The notes under the pieces are model-generated. The model worked only from the letters and a program-made list of their open reading frames with translations. It was not told the origin of the DNA and searched no databases. The position numbers were made by a program, and so were the translations under genes. Below are positions 41,722-52,022 of a stretch of DNA of 64,000 bases, piece after piece; position 1 is the stretch's first letter, and every line of letters starts with the position of its first letter. The DNA is from Naumovozyma dairenensis CBS 421. Its lineage: Eukaryota > Ascomycota > Saccharomycetes > Saccharomycetales > Saccharomycetaceae. The stretch lies in contig NC_016485.2 of assembly GCF_000227115.2 (NCBI RefSeq), forward strand, positions 658,025 through 722,024, written 5' to 3'.

Positions 41722-44700
41722 TTAAAATATATCAGGACATGATTCAAAATTATGTTGTTTCCTTAATTTCCAATATTCTCCATTATATCTCCAATATGGT
41801 TCATTAGTCACTGGATGAACATCTTTAACAAACCATTGTGGTTGATATTTCTTACCAGTCTTTTCTCTTTCTTTACGTACAGCTCTTTGCTTTTCTTCCA
41901 ATCTATTTCTCTCCTCTGCTGCAATATCATATTTCCCATCTTCCATAGCTCTTTGATCAGGTCTTAATCTAGAATCTGTTGGAGCTAAATATGGAATTAA
42001 ATGAGGTTGTGGAGCATTTAATGTAATAGCAAATGGAGTTAAATTAAATGGAGATTCTATTCTTTCATTTGTTTTCCAAATCATAAATTTAGTTCCATCA
42101 TATCTTGGTCCATTATCGCGTGATGATGAATTATTGTTTGTCGATAAATTCGTGTTAGGATGTAGATTATTAATATTATTATTATTATCCAATTTCAAAT
42201 CGCTTGTATTTTTATTGGTGATCTTTTTCGCATAAATTGCATCATTCCAATGACCACCAAGAACCCAAATTTTTTCATTATTTTTATTATAAATATCACC
42301 TTTAACTTCATATGCACCCGCTGAAGTCCAACCACGAGCTTTAAAATTCAATATACAATAATCGCCCGTCTTATGATTTTTAATTTTAACCTCACCATGA
42401 TTATCTAATTGTGGATTACCAACAAGAATACCAATGACAGAATTATCAGGTTTCTTAAACGTATAAATTTCTTCTTCTTCTTCTTCTTCATTCATGTTAT
42501 TATCAGGTCTCATTTTTATGTACCATAAACCTAAATGTTTAACACCAAATGATCTACCATTAAATTTCATTTCCACACGACTTTCACCATAAAAATCCCA
42601 TTTAGGTGATTCAGTCCAAGTTGCAGAGATTGGTGGATGATGAGAAACTTGTTCAGTGAAGAATCTATAAGACGCGTTTGGATTTGTATATTCGAATGTT
42701 TCACCTAATAATGGATTAAATGGTTTAGCGATTCTATTTGTTGTTGATGAATAAATTGATGCACTAAATGCTGCTACGTAAAGTAATCTTAATGTTGAAT
42801 CATTAAATGAGGCAGCTTGATCTAATAATTGACTATATTCTAAATCTTCACTAACTCTTTGTAATAATGATGTGGGTTCATTAAATGTTACAGGTAATGT
42901 CATCTTAGTCATATCTTTACCAACCATTGATTTTAAAACGGACCAAAGACTAACTTTTGGTCTTTCATCTTTATCCAGAGATAATTTTTTCCTTAAACCA
43001 TCCTCGTAACCTAAAAATGTGCCTTCTTCAATTAGTTTCTTTTTATTCAATTCTTGAATTTCAGTGACAATTTTAATATTAGGTCCGACATATGACTGGA
43101 CGGTTTCTATTGTCGGAGTAAGAGCGGTAGTAGTAGTAGTGGTGGTGGTGGTGACAGTAGTATTAAATATTTTGATTGGCTCATTTGTTTTTTCAGCAAC
43201 GATGGTTTCTTGTTCTTCAATAGATTGTTCTATTTTTGGCTGTGGTGTGGTATTAGTTGAGTCTTGTTCTTGTACTTGTTCTTGTTCCTGTTCTGAATCA
43301 GATTCTACAACATCTTCTGCATCAAAGAATTCATCAATATCTGAATCTTCATCAGAATCCTTTGTTGCGTTAATAAATTTTGCAATTTCCTCCAATGTAT
43401 CAGTCGGTGATTCCATATTTCCTTGTGCATTTGATTCTGTTGAATTCATCATTTTAGTATATTTATTATCTGTTGTTTGTGTTTCCGATAATTGTTGATT
43501 AAAATTTGAACTTGATCTTGTTGTAGTGCCTGTAGTAGTTGTTAAATCATTCGTTGTAGTATCAATTTCTAATAATTTTTTTTGTAACATTTTTTTTAAA
43601 TGTTTTCTTTCTTTATCTAATGATACTAATCTTTTATCTTTATCAATTAATTCCATTTCTAAATCTTTCATTGATTGAATCCAAACGTTATTAACATCTT
43701 TTTGTTTATCTAACATATTTAATAATTTTTTATCTCTTTTTGAGGTAATATCATTCAATTTATTGAAACATTTAGTAATTGTATCTATTGAATGATTCAT
43801 CGTATCCCACATATCATTATCATGATCAGTGATCGTCGTTGTGGTGGTGGTGGTGGTGGTGGTTGTAGGATTCTCATCGTCATTTAAAAGATCAGTCAAT
43901 GAATTTAATTCTATAGTTATAGATCTTTGTAACATATGTACTTTTGTAGAATATGGACCATAATTTATTGTTACATCTTCTTCGTCATTATTATTGGTAT
44001 GGTTTGCATGGAAGTCATCGTCGTCATCGTCATCGTCGTCGTCTTCGTCTTCGTCATCGTCGTCTTCTTCATCCTCCTCCTGCTCATCCTCCTCTTCTTG
44101 TTCATTGTGATGTGATTCGTTGTCATTTAAGTTTTCTTGTAAGTTGGTACTGTTTTCGACAGTTGGTTCATTATCGTTAGTATTTTCATTTAATAAAGAT
44201 GGTTTAGTTGCAGAATTAGTAGTAGTTGTAGTAGATGATGATGTCATTGTAGATTTTCTTTTACGAGTTTTCATCGGATCCCCCGTAGTGTTATTATGAT
44301 TAGCAACTGTGGCAGATGATTGTCTAATAATTTGAGAATTTTGTTGTAATGAATGAATGGTGGAATTAGTAATCATATTTGGATTATTATTTAATTTCTT
44401 ATTCATGATAATTTCTCTATCTTTAGCGAATCTAATTGCTCCTTGAATAGTCCAAACCCATCTACTTGTTTCAATTGGATGATTTCCTTTCAAATGCCAT
44501 CTAATTGAACCATTTGTACCACCGATGATTTCAAATTTCAATTTCTCTGATGAATCCAGGTGTAAATTACATGATGATAAATTTAAGGAACCACGACATG
44601 CATTCTTAGTATCTGATTGATCAATATAATAGGATAACCTACCATCTTCACTTAAGATGAACCAACGTAATTTATAACCTTGAGCGAAATTTGTCCATTT

Positions 44701-46209
44701 TTTCAAATAACCTTTAAAAGTTGGTGGTTCATGCAATCTTGCGTTAATGTTATTATTTGCATCATTTTTGTTTGTTGTTGTTGTTGTTGTTGTTGTTGTA
44801 GTTGTACCCAGGTTATCGTCACGAGAAGTTGTTGTGGCAGTATTAAGAGGAGAAGGAGCGATACCATTTGTGATATCAATGACGCTTTGTTCTCTAATTG
44901 CCTTTTCTAATAATTTCTTCAATTCAATATCAATAGCCATTTTAGTATTTGAAGCTTGTTCATTTTCATTAATTTTTGGTATTAAATTTATTGGTAATTT
45001 CCCCTTGACGTCTCTTTTAAATGGATCAGCACCATGTTCTAAGAGCCATCTACACATAATTACGTCTCTTTTCTTTACGAATTCATGTAATACAGTATCA
45101 CCTGTTTCCGGGTCCATGCCATTAATATCTAATAATTGAGCGTTCCTATCGTTATTTAAGATAGTTTCTAAATGGTTGAAATCTCTATTATTGAAAGCTA
45201 GTCTAAATTCTTGAGCGATTTCAGCTACGTAATTGGATCTTTTGAATTGAATTAATTGAGCGGTATTTAAATTTTTACACATTTCGATGGGTTGTAAATG
45301 CATGTTGTTTAATAGACAATCGTTAATCTTGGGGTGATCCATTAAGATGGTTACAATTTCATTACGTGATTGATATGCTGCTAAATGTAATGGTGTGTTA
45401 CCATTTTTGTCTCTTTGATTTATGTCTAGAATTATTAGTGGATTCTCTGAAGGTTGAGGATTGATGAAGTTATTGATTATATCTTTTACTAGTTGAGTGG
45501 GAGCCAATTGGACTGCGTAGTTTAATATTAGTTTAGTAACTTCATGAACGTTTGGATCATTTAATGGAGTGAATTGAGAGGATGTTAATAGGGTTGTTAA
45601 TAGTTGGAGATCGCCTTGACGTAGAATGTTTAATAGTTTTAATTTTAGTAACGGTTTACTTCTTGTTATGGAATGTGATTTCAATGTTACATCCTGATTC
45701 ACTGCTGCAGCTGCAGCTGCTGAGTGTGAAGTAGTAGTGGATGATGAAGATGAAGATGAAGATGATGTTGATGAAGAGATAGTTGAGACGTTGTCATTTT
45801 GTACCGGTGGATCAACTAAAGCAGAAGCACCGTTGCCGATGCCGTCGTCGTTACTCGTTTGTGTATTTCTGTTGTTGTTCGGTAGGCTATTTGGACACAC
45901 AGCAGAGACACTTGATAGTATATTGATAGTATATTGATAGTCTACTGTATCGGGATATAGTAGTAGTATGATGTTTGTAACGTATTGTTGTTGTTGTGAC
46001 AGGCTGATCACACTATATATATATATATATATATATGAATAAGCCCTCCTATGTATGTATGTATGTATGTATGTATACGATGTCTGGAGATCGATCACCT
46101 TGTAGATTGCACTGCTTTTGACTCGTAGTCTGCGCCGCGGATGGTTTCCCCTTTGTTGCCCATTGGTGTTCCCTCGCCGGAATGTTTCTGTGTTCCCTGT
46201 TACCATCAT
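41722..46209 (-). CDS. OSH2: Oxysterol-binding protein homolog Osh2/Swh1, long form
   Basis: Lipid-transfer protein exchanging sterols at ER-plasma membrane contacts. Its 1495 residues exceed Osh2 (1283) and Swh1 (1188). From about 175 on the order is canonical: ankyrin repeats (NTPLHLAAYQSRNEIV), a PH domain (FKGYLKKWTNFAQGYKLRWF), an acidic and Thr-rich linker, an FFAT motif for VAP binding (DIDEFFDAEDVVES), and the OSBP-related domain with the signature EQVSHHPPISATWTESP. The end WKLRKQHNFESCPDIF is conserved. The first about 170 residues have no counterpart and include Tyr-Ile runs from a (TA)n tract; no AUG lies between codon 2 and the ankyrin region, so the start is doubtful. The OSH2 or SWH1 duplicate cannot be separated by sequence here; RPN4 nearby suggests OSH2, CDC15 nearby suggests SWH1. 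Confidence 0.92.
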   Translation of the reverse strand: MMVTGNTETFRRGNTNGQQRGNHPRRRLRVKSSAIYKVIDLQTSYTYIHTYIHRRAYSYIYIYIYSVISLSQQQQYVTNIILLLYPDTVDYQYTINILSSVSAVCPNSLPNNNRNTQTSNDDGIGNGASALVDPPVQNDNVSTISSSTSSSSSSSSSTTTSHSAAAAAAVNQDVTLKSHSITRSKPLLKLKLLNILRQGDLQLLTTLLTSSQFTPLNDPNVHEVTKLILNYAVQLAPTQLVKDIINNFINPQPSENPLIILDINQRDKNGNTPLHLAAYQSRNEIVTILMDHPKINDCLLNNMHLQPIEMCKNLNTAQLIQFKRSNYVAEIAQEFRLAFNNRDFNHLETILNNDRNAQLLDINGMDPETGDTVLHEFVKKRDVIMCRWLLEHGADPFKRDVKGKLPINLIPKINENEQASNTKMAIDIELKKLLEKAIREQSVIDITNGIAPSPLNTATTTSRDDNLGTTTTTTTTTTTNKNDANNNINARLHEPPTFKGYLKKWTNFAQGYKLRWFILSEDGRLSYYIDQSDTKNACRGSLNLSSCNLHLDSSEKLKFEIIGGTNGSIRWHLKGNHPIETSRWVWTIQGAIRFAKDREIIMNKKLNNNPNMITNSTIHSLQQNSQIIRQSSATVANHNNTTGDPMKTRKRKSTMTSSSTTTTTNSATKPSLLNENTNDNEPTVENSTNLQENLNDNESHHNEQEEEDEQEEDEEDDDDEDEDDDDDDDDDDFHANHTNNNDEEDVTINYGPYSTKVHMLQRSITIELNSLTDLLNDDENPTTTTTTTTTTTITDHDNDMWDTMNHSIDTITKCFNKLNDITSKRDKKLLNMLDKQKDVNNVWIQSMKDLEMELIDKDKRLVSLDKERKHLKKMLQKKLLEIDTTTNDLTTTTGTTTRSSSNFNQQLSETQTTDNKYTKMMNSTESNAQGNMESPTDTLEEIAKFINATKDSDEDSDIDEFFDAEDVVESDSEQEQEQVQEQDSTNTTPQPKIEQSIEEQETIVAEKTNEPIKIFNTTVTTTTTTTTTALTPTIETVQSYVGPNIKIVTEIQELNKKKLIEEGTFLGYEDGLRKKLSLDKDERPKVSLWSVLKSMVGKDMTKMTLPVTFNEPTSLLQRVSEDLEYSQLLDQAASFNDSTLRLLYVAAFSASIYSSTTNRIAKPFNPLLGETFEYTNPNASYRFFTEQVSHHPPISATWTESPKWDFYGESRVEMKFNGRSFGVKHLGLWYIKMRPDNNMNEEEEEEEIYTFKKPDNSVIGILVGNPQLDNHGEVKIKNHKTGDYCILNFKARGWTSAGAYEVKGDIYNKNNEKIWVLGGHWNDAIYAKKITNKNTSDLKLDNNNNINNLHPNTNLSTNNNSSSRDNGPRYDGTKFMIWKTNERIESPFNLTPFAITLNAPQPHLIPYLAPTDSRLRPDQRAMEDGKYDIAAEERNRLEEKQRAVRKEREKTGKKYQPQWFVKDVHPVTNEPYWRYNGEYWKLRKQHNFESCPDIF
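46015..46075. repeat. (TA)n and (ATGT)n microsatellites inside the Osh reading frame
   Basis: TA dinucleotide at 46015-46036 and ATGT tetranucleotide at 46051-46075. Both are within the 5' part of the Osh ORF, where unit lengths that are not multiples of three would be expected to break a real coding frame over time. Confidence 0.85.
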
Positions 46210-46885
46210 GACTGGATTCGTTGAGAGAATGATTAAATGATTAAATTTAAATGATTGATAGATTGTCTGTGTCCAGCCTTCCTTGATTACTTACATCTTT
46301 GCTTTGCTTTGCTTTGCTTGCCTTATTCGGTGTTTGATGGAAGCGATACGAAGGAGATAGAGGCAGATCTGTTTGTTATTCATTCACAACAAGACGTTTA
46401 ATATGATAGTATCTATCTATCTATCTATCTATGACAATTTTGTGTGACATCTGAAACAGTCTTTCTTCCTATTGTGGTGGTACATTTTGAATGTAAGTTG
46501 TTCCATCAATTATATCTCCTCTTACCTAGTAAGTTATTATTATATAACGACTATAAGAACAAGAACAAGAACAAGAACAAGAACAAGAACAAGAACAAGA
46601 AAACACTTCTTGTATGGATTGTTATTTGGGTTTATTCTTTGTAACTCTTTCCCAATTATACATACATACATATGTATGTATACATAGAGAGTAGTGTTAG
46701 TGTTAGTGGTACTTACTTAGCCGCTTTTGTCTTAATATGGGAAATTTGATAATCTCGAACTATCTACCTATATATATATATATATATATATATNNNNNNN
46801 NNNNNNNNNNNNNGAAACAAGATCAATTCGAAACAAAACAAAAAGATACAAGTACAATCACCGCTTCATATAAAATAGCATAAGA
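46210..46885. other. Divergent Osh-CDC15 promoter region, repeat-rich, with N gap
   Basis: Contains (TTTGC)n near 46300-46320, (CTAT)n near 46411-46432, seven perfect AAGAAC units at 46555-46596, a TACA/TATG-rich palindromic stretch at 46657-46683, and a (TA)n tract at about 46769-46793 that runs into 20 N (46794-46813). The gap probably reflects failure to assemble the TA repeat. CDC15 begins 72 bp after the gap. Confidence 0.8.
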
Positions 46886-49800
46886 ATGTATGATCGTATC
46901 AATCTTACCCCTGCTCAACAACAACAACAACAGCAGCAGCAGCAATTGCAAAGGAGGCAGAATCGTGATAACAATACTCCCGCCACTGCTCAATATATAC
47001 CAACTTCTTCAACAACGTCGTCATCATCATTATCACAAAGAAAGAATAAATCAGTCCAATATCAATTGAAAAAAGTAATAGGTCAAGGTTCATATGGTGT
47101 AGTATACAAGGCAATAAACAAGAAAACTTCACAATTAGTAGCCATAAAGGAAATAAATTATCACAACAACGACGATTTAAATGAAATAATGTCGGAAATT
47201 GATCTATTGAAAAATTTAAATCATACAAATATTGTCAAATATCATGGATTCATTCAAAAATCATCATCTTTATATATTATTTTGGAATTTTGCTCCCTGG
47301 GTTCATTGAAAAATATGATAAGTTCAGGACATGGAATACCTGAATTCAACGCAAAAACATACATTAAACAAACTTTAAATGGATTGAATTATTTACATAA
47401 TCAAGGGGTCATTCATAGAGATATTAAAGCTGCTAATTTATTATTAAATGCTGAAAGGATTGTTAAATTAGCTGATTTCGGTGTCTCTACAAGAGTAACA
47501 AATACTGCAATGACTTTAGCTGGGTCATTGAATTGGATGTCTCCTGAAATTTTGGGTAATAGAGGTGCATCTACATTGAGTGATATTTGGTCATTGGGGT
47601 CTACAGTAGTGGAATTATTGACTGGTGATCCTCCATTTAGTAAATTGACTAATACTACTATTTCGTATGCTATTGAAAATGATAATTATATACCTCCGGA
47701 TTCCATGTCTTATGAAGTGAAAGATTTCTTGAGTAAATGTTTTCAAAAAAACATGTACAAAAGACCAACTGCATTAGTCTTACTAAATCATCCATGGATA
47801 ACTAATGAAAATGAAAATAAAAATAAAAATAAAAGTGAAAATAAAAATAAAAACAAAAACGAACATACCGCTCCCCCTGTCATTAAATCTAATTTGAATA
47901 AAAAATTAAGTAAGTTTAAAGAAACAAATTTTGCAACTGATGAATTTTGGGATAATGATTTCGAAAATGATGAAAACCTTATCCTATCCATAACAAATAA
48001 TAATGACAATTCTCCATTGAAAAAACAATCTTCCTCTCCATCAAATGTGATGGAAACTCCAATTGCACAACGAAATATCAATGGAAACGAAAATGAAATG
48101 AAAAATAACCTTTGTCCCTCTCCTATTAAAAATACACCTGCATTTATGAAAATATCTCATAATAATAATAATATTCTTACACCAAAAAATTCACGTTCAT
48201 CCCTTAACAACAATACCAACACTAATGATAATGATAATGATAATAAAGATGTATCAAAAAGTGAAGATTATTATCTAAATAAAATACAAAAAGGTAAGTC
48301 AATAAAAAATTATCTCCCAATAATCTTCCAAAAATGTGATCCATACAATTTAATAGAAATTATCATGCAAATAATGATAAGTATAAATAAAGATAGCGAT
48401 AAAAAAAATACTAAACTATTTTTAAAAAATTTACAATACCTATTAGAATATGATTATCAAAGCAATAATTCTAAATTAAAACAAATTTTCATATCAATTG
48501 GTGGGATCCCAATTTTATTAAATAACCCAATCCTATACGAATCAATCGTATTCAATTTTTTCGCTAATAATTCAAGTTCAAATTCAATTTCAACCTCAAA
48601 TGATTCCAAAGAAATTCTAATACAATGCGGTATTATGAATCCTGAAATTATTAACAAGCTTAAGAATACAAAATTATATTGGCAATTAATATATAATTTC
48701 ATGGAACATTTAAATTCTTCTTTATCATCCGCTTCTTCCTTAAAAATCTGGTCAAATTGGTGTCAAAATAATTTATCAGTATCATCATTAATCAATAACT
48801 TAAATGATAAAAACTGCAAAACAATCTTATTAAGATTATCAACAGTGTCTCCCGTTTGGTTTGCTAAAAATTTCTTACCTCATATTGTTAATTCAAATTG
48901 CATCACAAATAATACTGATCCACAAATATTATATGTGGTTTTAAAATCAATAACTTGTATGTTTCAAGCAACATTTTCTACAGCACATTCTAATTTAAAT
49001 CCTTCATTCCCACGTAGTGGTTCAAATGTAAATTCATCTCCAACAAAATCCCCATACTTATCACCAATAAGAATGTCTCCTTCATCATCACCTTCTCGTG
49101 GTGCTGTTTCTTTAGTGATGATGACCGCATCTCCTGGTACATCATCACCATCTTCTTCTTCTTCATGTTCTTCTTCGTCCTCGTCATCTTCTCAATCATG
49201 TATGATCAATGCGTCGAAATTTAAATTACCAGAAAATTTTACCAATTGGTTATTAGATTTCTTAACTGATAATAAATTAATTATGACGGGAAATGTTCAT
49301 CTATGGAAATATTTCATTAAATTACTTTCATATTTGACACATTTAAATAATCCCCTATTAATTCAATTGAAATATAATATTGATTTTATTAACTTTAGTA
49401 ATAATTTATTGAAATTTTATGAATCTATTAAAACTTCTGACAGTCACACCAAGAAAAGTACCAACATGTTGGCAAAGAAGAATTCAATAAAATCTATTAT
49501 TCAACAATTACTTACAATATTATCGGAAATATCATCAAATGAAAACACAAATCAAAATCCAAAAGAAAACATACACAAATTTCATCATCCTTCACAAGAA
49601 ATTTCCTCATTAAATGAATCATTCATAAACTTGGCATTAAATTATTTACATAATGATGATTTTATTGTTGAAGGATTAGATTTAATCTTACAAAATTTTT
49701 CAATAATTCAAAACGACCAACTCAAGAAATTATCAAATCATTTAACAAACGCATTTTATCAATTTGGAAACTCAACAAATGATGATGACATTGATTTCAA

Positions 49801-50245
49801 CAAATTTATCAAAATTTTCATTAAATTTTGTTCAATGACATCATCATCATCATCATCATCATTATCATTACTAGATTTAAATTATAAACTCATATCAAAC
49901 GGATTATTTTTCCAAAGGATTGAAATGTTTTTTCAAAATTATTTTAATAGTTTATTAATTCAAATTGATCTTTTAAAATTCGTCAAAATAATCTTTATGA
50001 ATTCATTACAATTTGCCACCGAAAAAGAAGAAGATATTGACGAGGACATGTTATTAATCGTTAATAAAAAATTATATGAAATTAATACTTTTTTACAAAA
50101 TAATTGGAAGACAGGAAACAAGATTGAGGATGGGAAAGTTGGTAGTGATTCAATTTTAATTCATCAATTATGTAATAATATTCAAAAATTATTAGTGAAA
50201 TCCAATAAGAAAATAATGATAGAGAAGGGGAATATTGTGTCTTGA
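46886..50245 (+). CDS. CDC15: Mitotic exit network protein kinase Cdc15
   Basis: Hippo-like kinase of the mitotic exit network; it acts at the spindle pole body downstream of Tem1 and activates Dbf2-Mob1. The 1119 residues exceed S. cerevisiae Cdc15 (974) because of Asn/Lys- and Ser-rich insertions. After a Gln-rich N-terminus, the kinase domain (about 58-310) shows GQGSYGVVYKA, VAIKEINY, HRDIKAANLLL, LADFGVS and SPEILGNRGAS (SPE replaces the usual APE). The C-terminal half is helical and matches Cdc15 to the block TFLQNNW with GSDSILIHQLCNNI. The extreme C-terminal tail of the S. cerevisiae protein is missing. ACT1 follows in convergent orientation, a junction not found in S. cerevisiae. Confidence 0.94.
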   Translation: MYDRINLTPAQQQQQQQQQQLQRRQNRDNNTPATAQYIPTSSTTSSSSLSQRKNKSVQYQLKKVIGQGSYGVVYKAINKKTSQLVAIKEINYHNNDDLNEIMSEIDLLKNLNHTNIVKYHGFIQKSSSLYIILEFCSLGSLKNMISSGHGIPEFNAKTYIKQTLNGLNYLHNQGVIHRDIKAANLLLNAERIVKLADFGVSTRVTNTAMTLAGSLNWMSPEILGNRGASTLSDIWSLGSTVVELLTGDPPFSKLTNTTISYAIENDNYIPPDSMSYEVKDFLSKCFQKNMYKRPTALVLLNHPWITNENENKNKNKSENKNKNKNEHTAPPVIKSNLNKKLSKFKETNFATDEFWDNDFENDENLILSITNNNDNSPLKKQSSSPSNVMETPIAQRNINGNENEMKNNLCPSPIKNTPAFMKISHNNNNILTPKNSRSSLNNNTNTNDNDNDNKDVSKSEDYYLNKIQKGKSIKNYLPIIFQKCDPYNLIEIIMQIMISINKDSDKKNTKLFLKNLQYLLEYDYQSNNSKLKQIFISIGGIPILLNNPILYESIVFNFFANNSSSNSISTSNDSKEILIQCGIMNPEIINKLKNTKLYWQLIYNFMEHLNSSLSSASSLKIWSNWCQNNLSVSSLINNLNDKNCKTILLRLSTVSPVWFAKNFLPHIVNSNCITNNTDPQILYVVLKSITCMFQATFSTAHSNLNPSFPRSGSNVNSSPTKSPYLSPIRMSPSSSPSRGAVSLVMMTASPGTSSPSSSSSCSSSSSSSSQSCMINASKFKLPENFTNWLLDFLTDNKLIMTGNVHLWKYFIKLLSYLTHLNNPLLIQLKYNIDFINFSNNLLKFYESIKTSDSHTKKSTNMLAKKNSIKSIIQQLLTILSEISSNENTNQNPKENIHKFHHPSQEISSLNESFINLALNYLHNDDFIVEGLDLILQNFSIIQNDQLKKLSNHLTNAFYQFGNSTNDDDIDFNKFIKIFIKFCSMTSSSSSSSLSLLDLNYKLISNGLFFQRIEMFFQNYFNSLLIQIDLLKFVKIIFMNSLQFATEKEEDIDEDMLLIVNKKLYEINTFLQNNWKTGNKIEDGKVGSDSILIHQLCNNIQKLLVKSNKKIMIEKGNIVS

Positions 50246-50563
50246 CCGAAAAAAAAAAATTGAATAGTCATTCATTGCATTTATATAGAGCTTTTACTTT
50301 GCATTTATCTCGAGTATTCTTCTACGTTGTCCATAAAAATAAATTCGTCATTTTTTGTACGTACGTACGTATGTAGATATATCAACTACAAAAAGTATCA
50401 TATTTATTATTATTATCATTATTATTATTACTATTATTATATCTGTATGTATTCATTGATTTTATTTTATTTTATTTTGATTCTTAGAGAAAGAGACAAT
50501 ACAAGGAAAACAAAAAGTTTAAATCCTTTTAATTGTTTGTTTATTTTATTCTAAACCAAGTAG

Positions 50564-50597
<34 letters not shown>

Positions 50598-50690
50598 GAG
50601 AGTGATTTATATTTATCATTTTCAAAAAAATACTATAAAGTATACGTACAAAAAAACGATTATATTTTTATTTTTAGGATTTTTTTTCGC
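50246..50690. other. Convergent CDC15-ACT1 3' spacer with microsatellites
   Basis: ATT-type trinucleotide sequence at about 50400-50440, TTTTA-type runs at 50460-50478, a GTAC-type run at 50358-50372, and (GTAA)n at 50564-50597. This is the junction between a chromosome I-like gene and a chromosome VI-like block. No gene is seen. Confidence 0.7.
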
Positions 50691-51963
50691 TTAGAAACAT
50701 TTGTGATGAACGATAGAAGGACCACTTTCATCATATTCTTGCTTTGAGATCCACATTTGTTGGAAAGTAGTCAAAGAAGCCAAAATGGAACCACCAATCC
50801 AAACAGAGTATTTTCTTTCAGGAGGAGCGATAATTTTAACTTTCATTGAAGATGGAGCCAATGCAGTAATTTCCTTTTGCATTCTTTCAGCAATACCTGG
50901 GAACATAGTAGACCCACCAGACATGACAATATTACCGTATAATTCCTTTCTAACGTCCACATCACATTTCATGATGGAATTATAGGTGGTTTGATCAATA
51001 CCTGATGATTCCAAACCTAAGACAGATGGATGGAATAAAGCTTCTGGAGCTCTAAATCTTTCATTACCAATGGTAATAACTTGACCATCTGGTAATTCGT
51101 AAGATTTTTCAATGGAAGATGATTGAGAAGCAGTTTGCATTTCTTGTTCAAAATCTAATGCAACGTAACATAATTTTTCTTTAATGTCACGAACAATTTC
51201 TCTTTCAGCAGTAGTGGAGAATGAATAACCACGTTCACTTAAGATCTTCATCAAATAATCGGTCAAATCTCTACCAGCTAAATCAATTCTTAAGATAGCG
51301 TGAGGTAATGAGAAACCTGCATAAATTGGGACAACGTGAGTAACACCATCACCAGAATCTAAGACGATACCGGTAGTTCTACCAGAGGAGTATAAAGATA
51401 AGACGGCTTGAATAGAGACGTAGAAAGCTGGAACGTTAAAAGTTTCAAACATGATTTGAGTCATTTTTTCTCTGTTAGATTTTGGGTTCATTGGAGCTTC
51501 AGTTAAAAGAACAGGATGTTCTTCTGGGGCGACTCTTAATTCATTGTAGAAAGTATGATGCCAGATTTTTTCCATGTCATCCCAATTTGTGACGATACCG
51601 TGTTCAATTGGATAACGTAAAGTTAAGATACCTCTTTTAGATTGAGCTTCATCACCGACGTAAGAATCCTTTTGACCCATACCGACCATGATACCTTGAT
51701 GTCTTGGTCTACCAACGATGGATGGGAAGACAGCTCTTGGAGCGTCATCACCGGCGAAACCGGCTTTACACATACCGGAACCGTTATCAATAACTAAAGC
51801 AGCGACTTCTGTATTGAAAGGGGGAGGGGAGGTTAAGAAAATATTACATTATGGTAGAATATAATGAAAATATTTTAATAGTGATAAAATTGTTAGTAAA
51901 GAAATTGTTTATGGTTTTAAATAAACTGGAACCATTTTCCCCATTTTATTCAACTTTATGCTC

Positions 51964-52022
<59 letters not shown>

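Noticed and set aside
43064..43498. 144-codon plus-strand ORF (VVVVVVV, CSCTCSCSCSES)
   Set aside because: Antisense shadow of the Thr- and Glu/Gln-rich linker of the Osh gene; its Val and Ser/Cys runs are the complement of the coding repeats.
44747..45139. 130-codon plus-strand ORF with a poly-Val run
   Set aside because: Antisense of the Osh coding region; the Val run is the complement of a poly-Thr/Asn repeat.
46209..46300. Hidden first exon of the Osh gene using GTAAGT near 46288
   Set aside because: A donor-like GTAAGT exists on the minus strand, but no TACTAAC branch point was found between it and the conserved Osh start.
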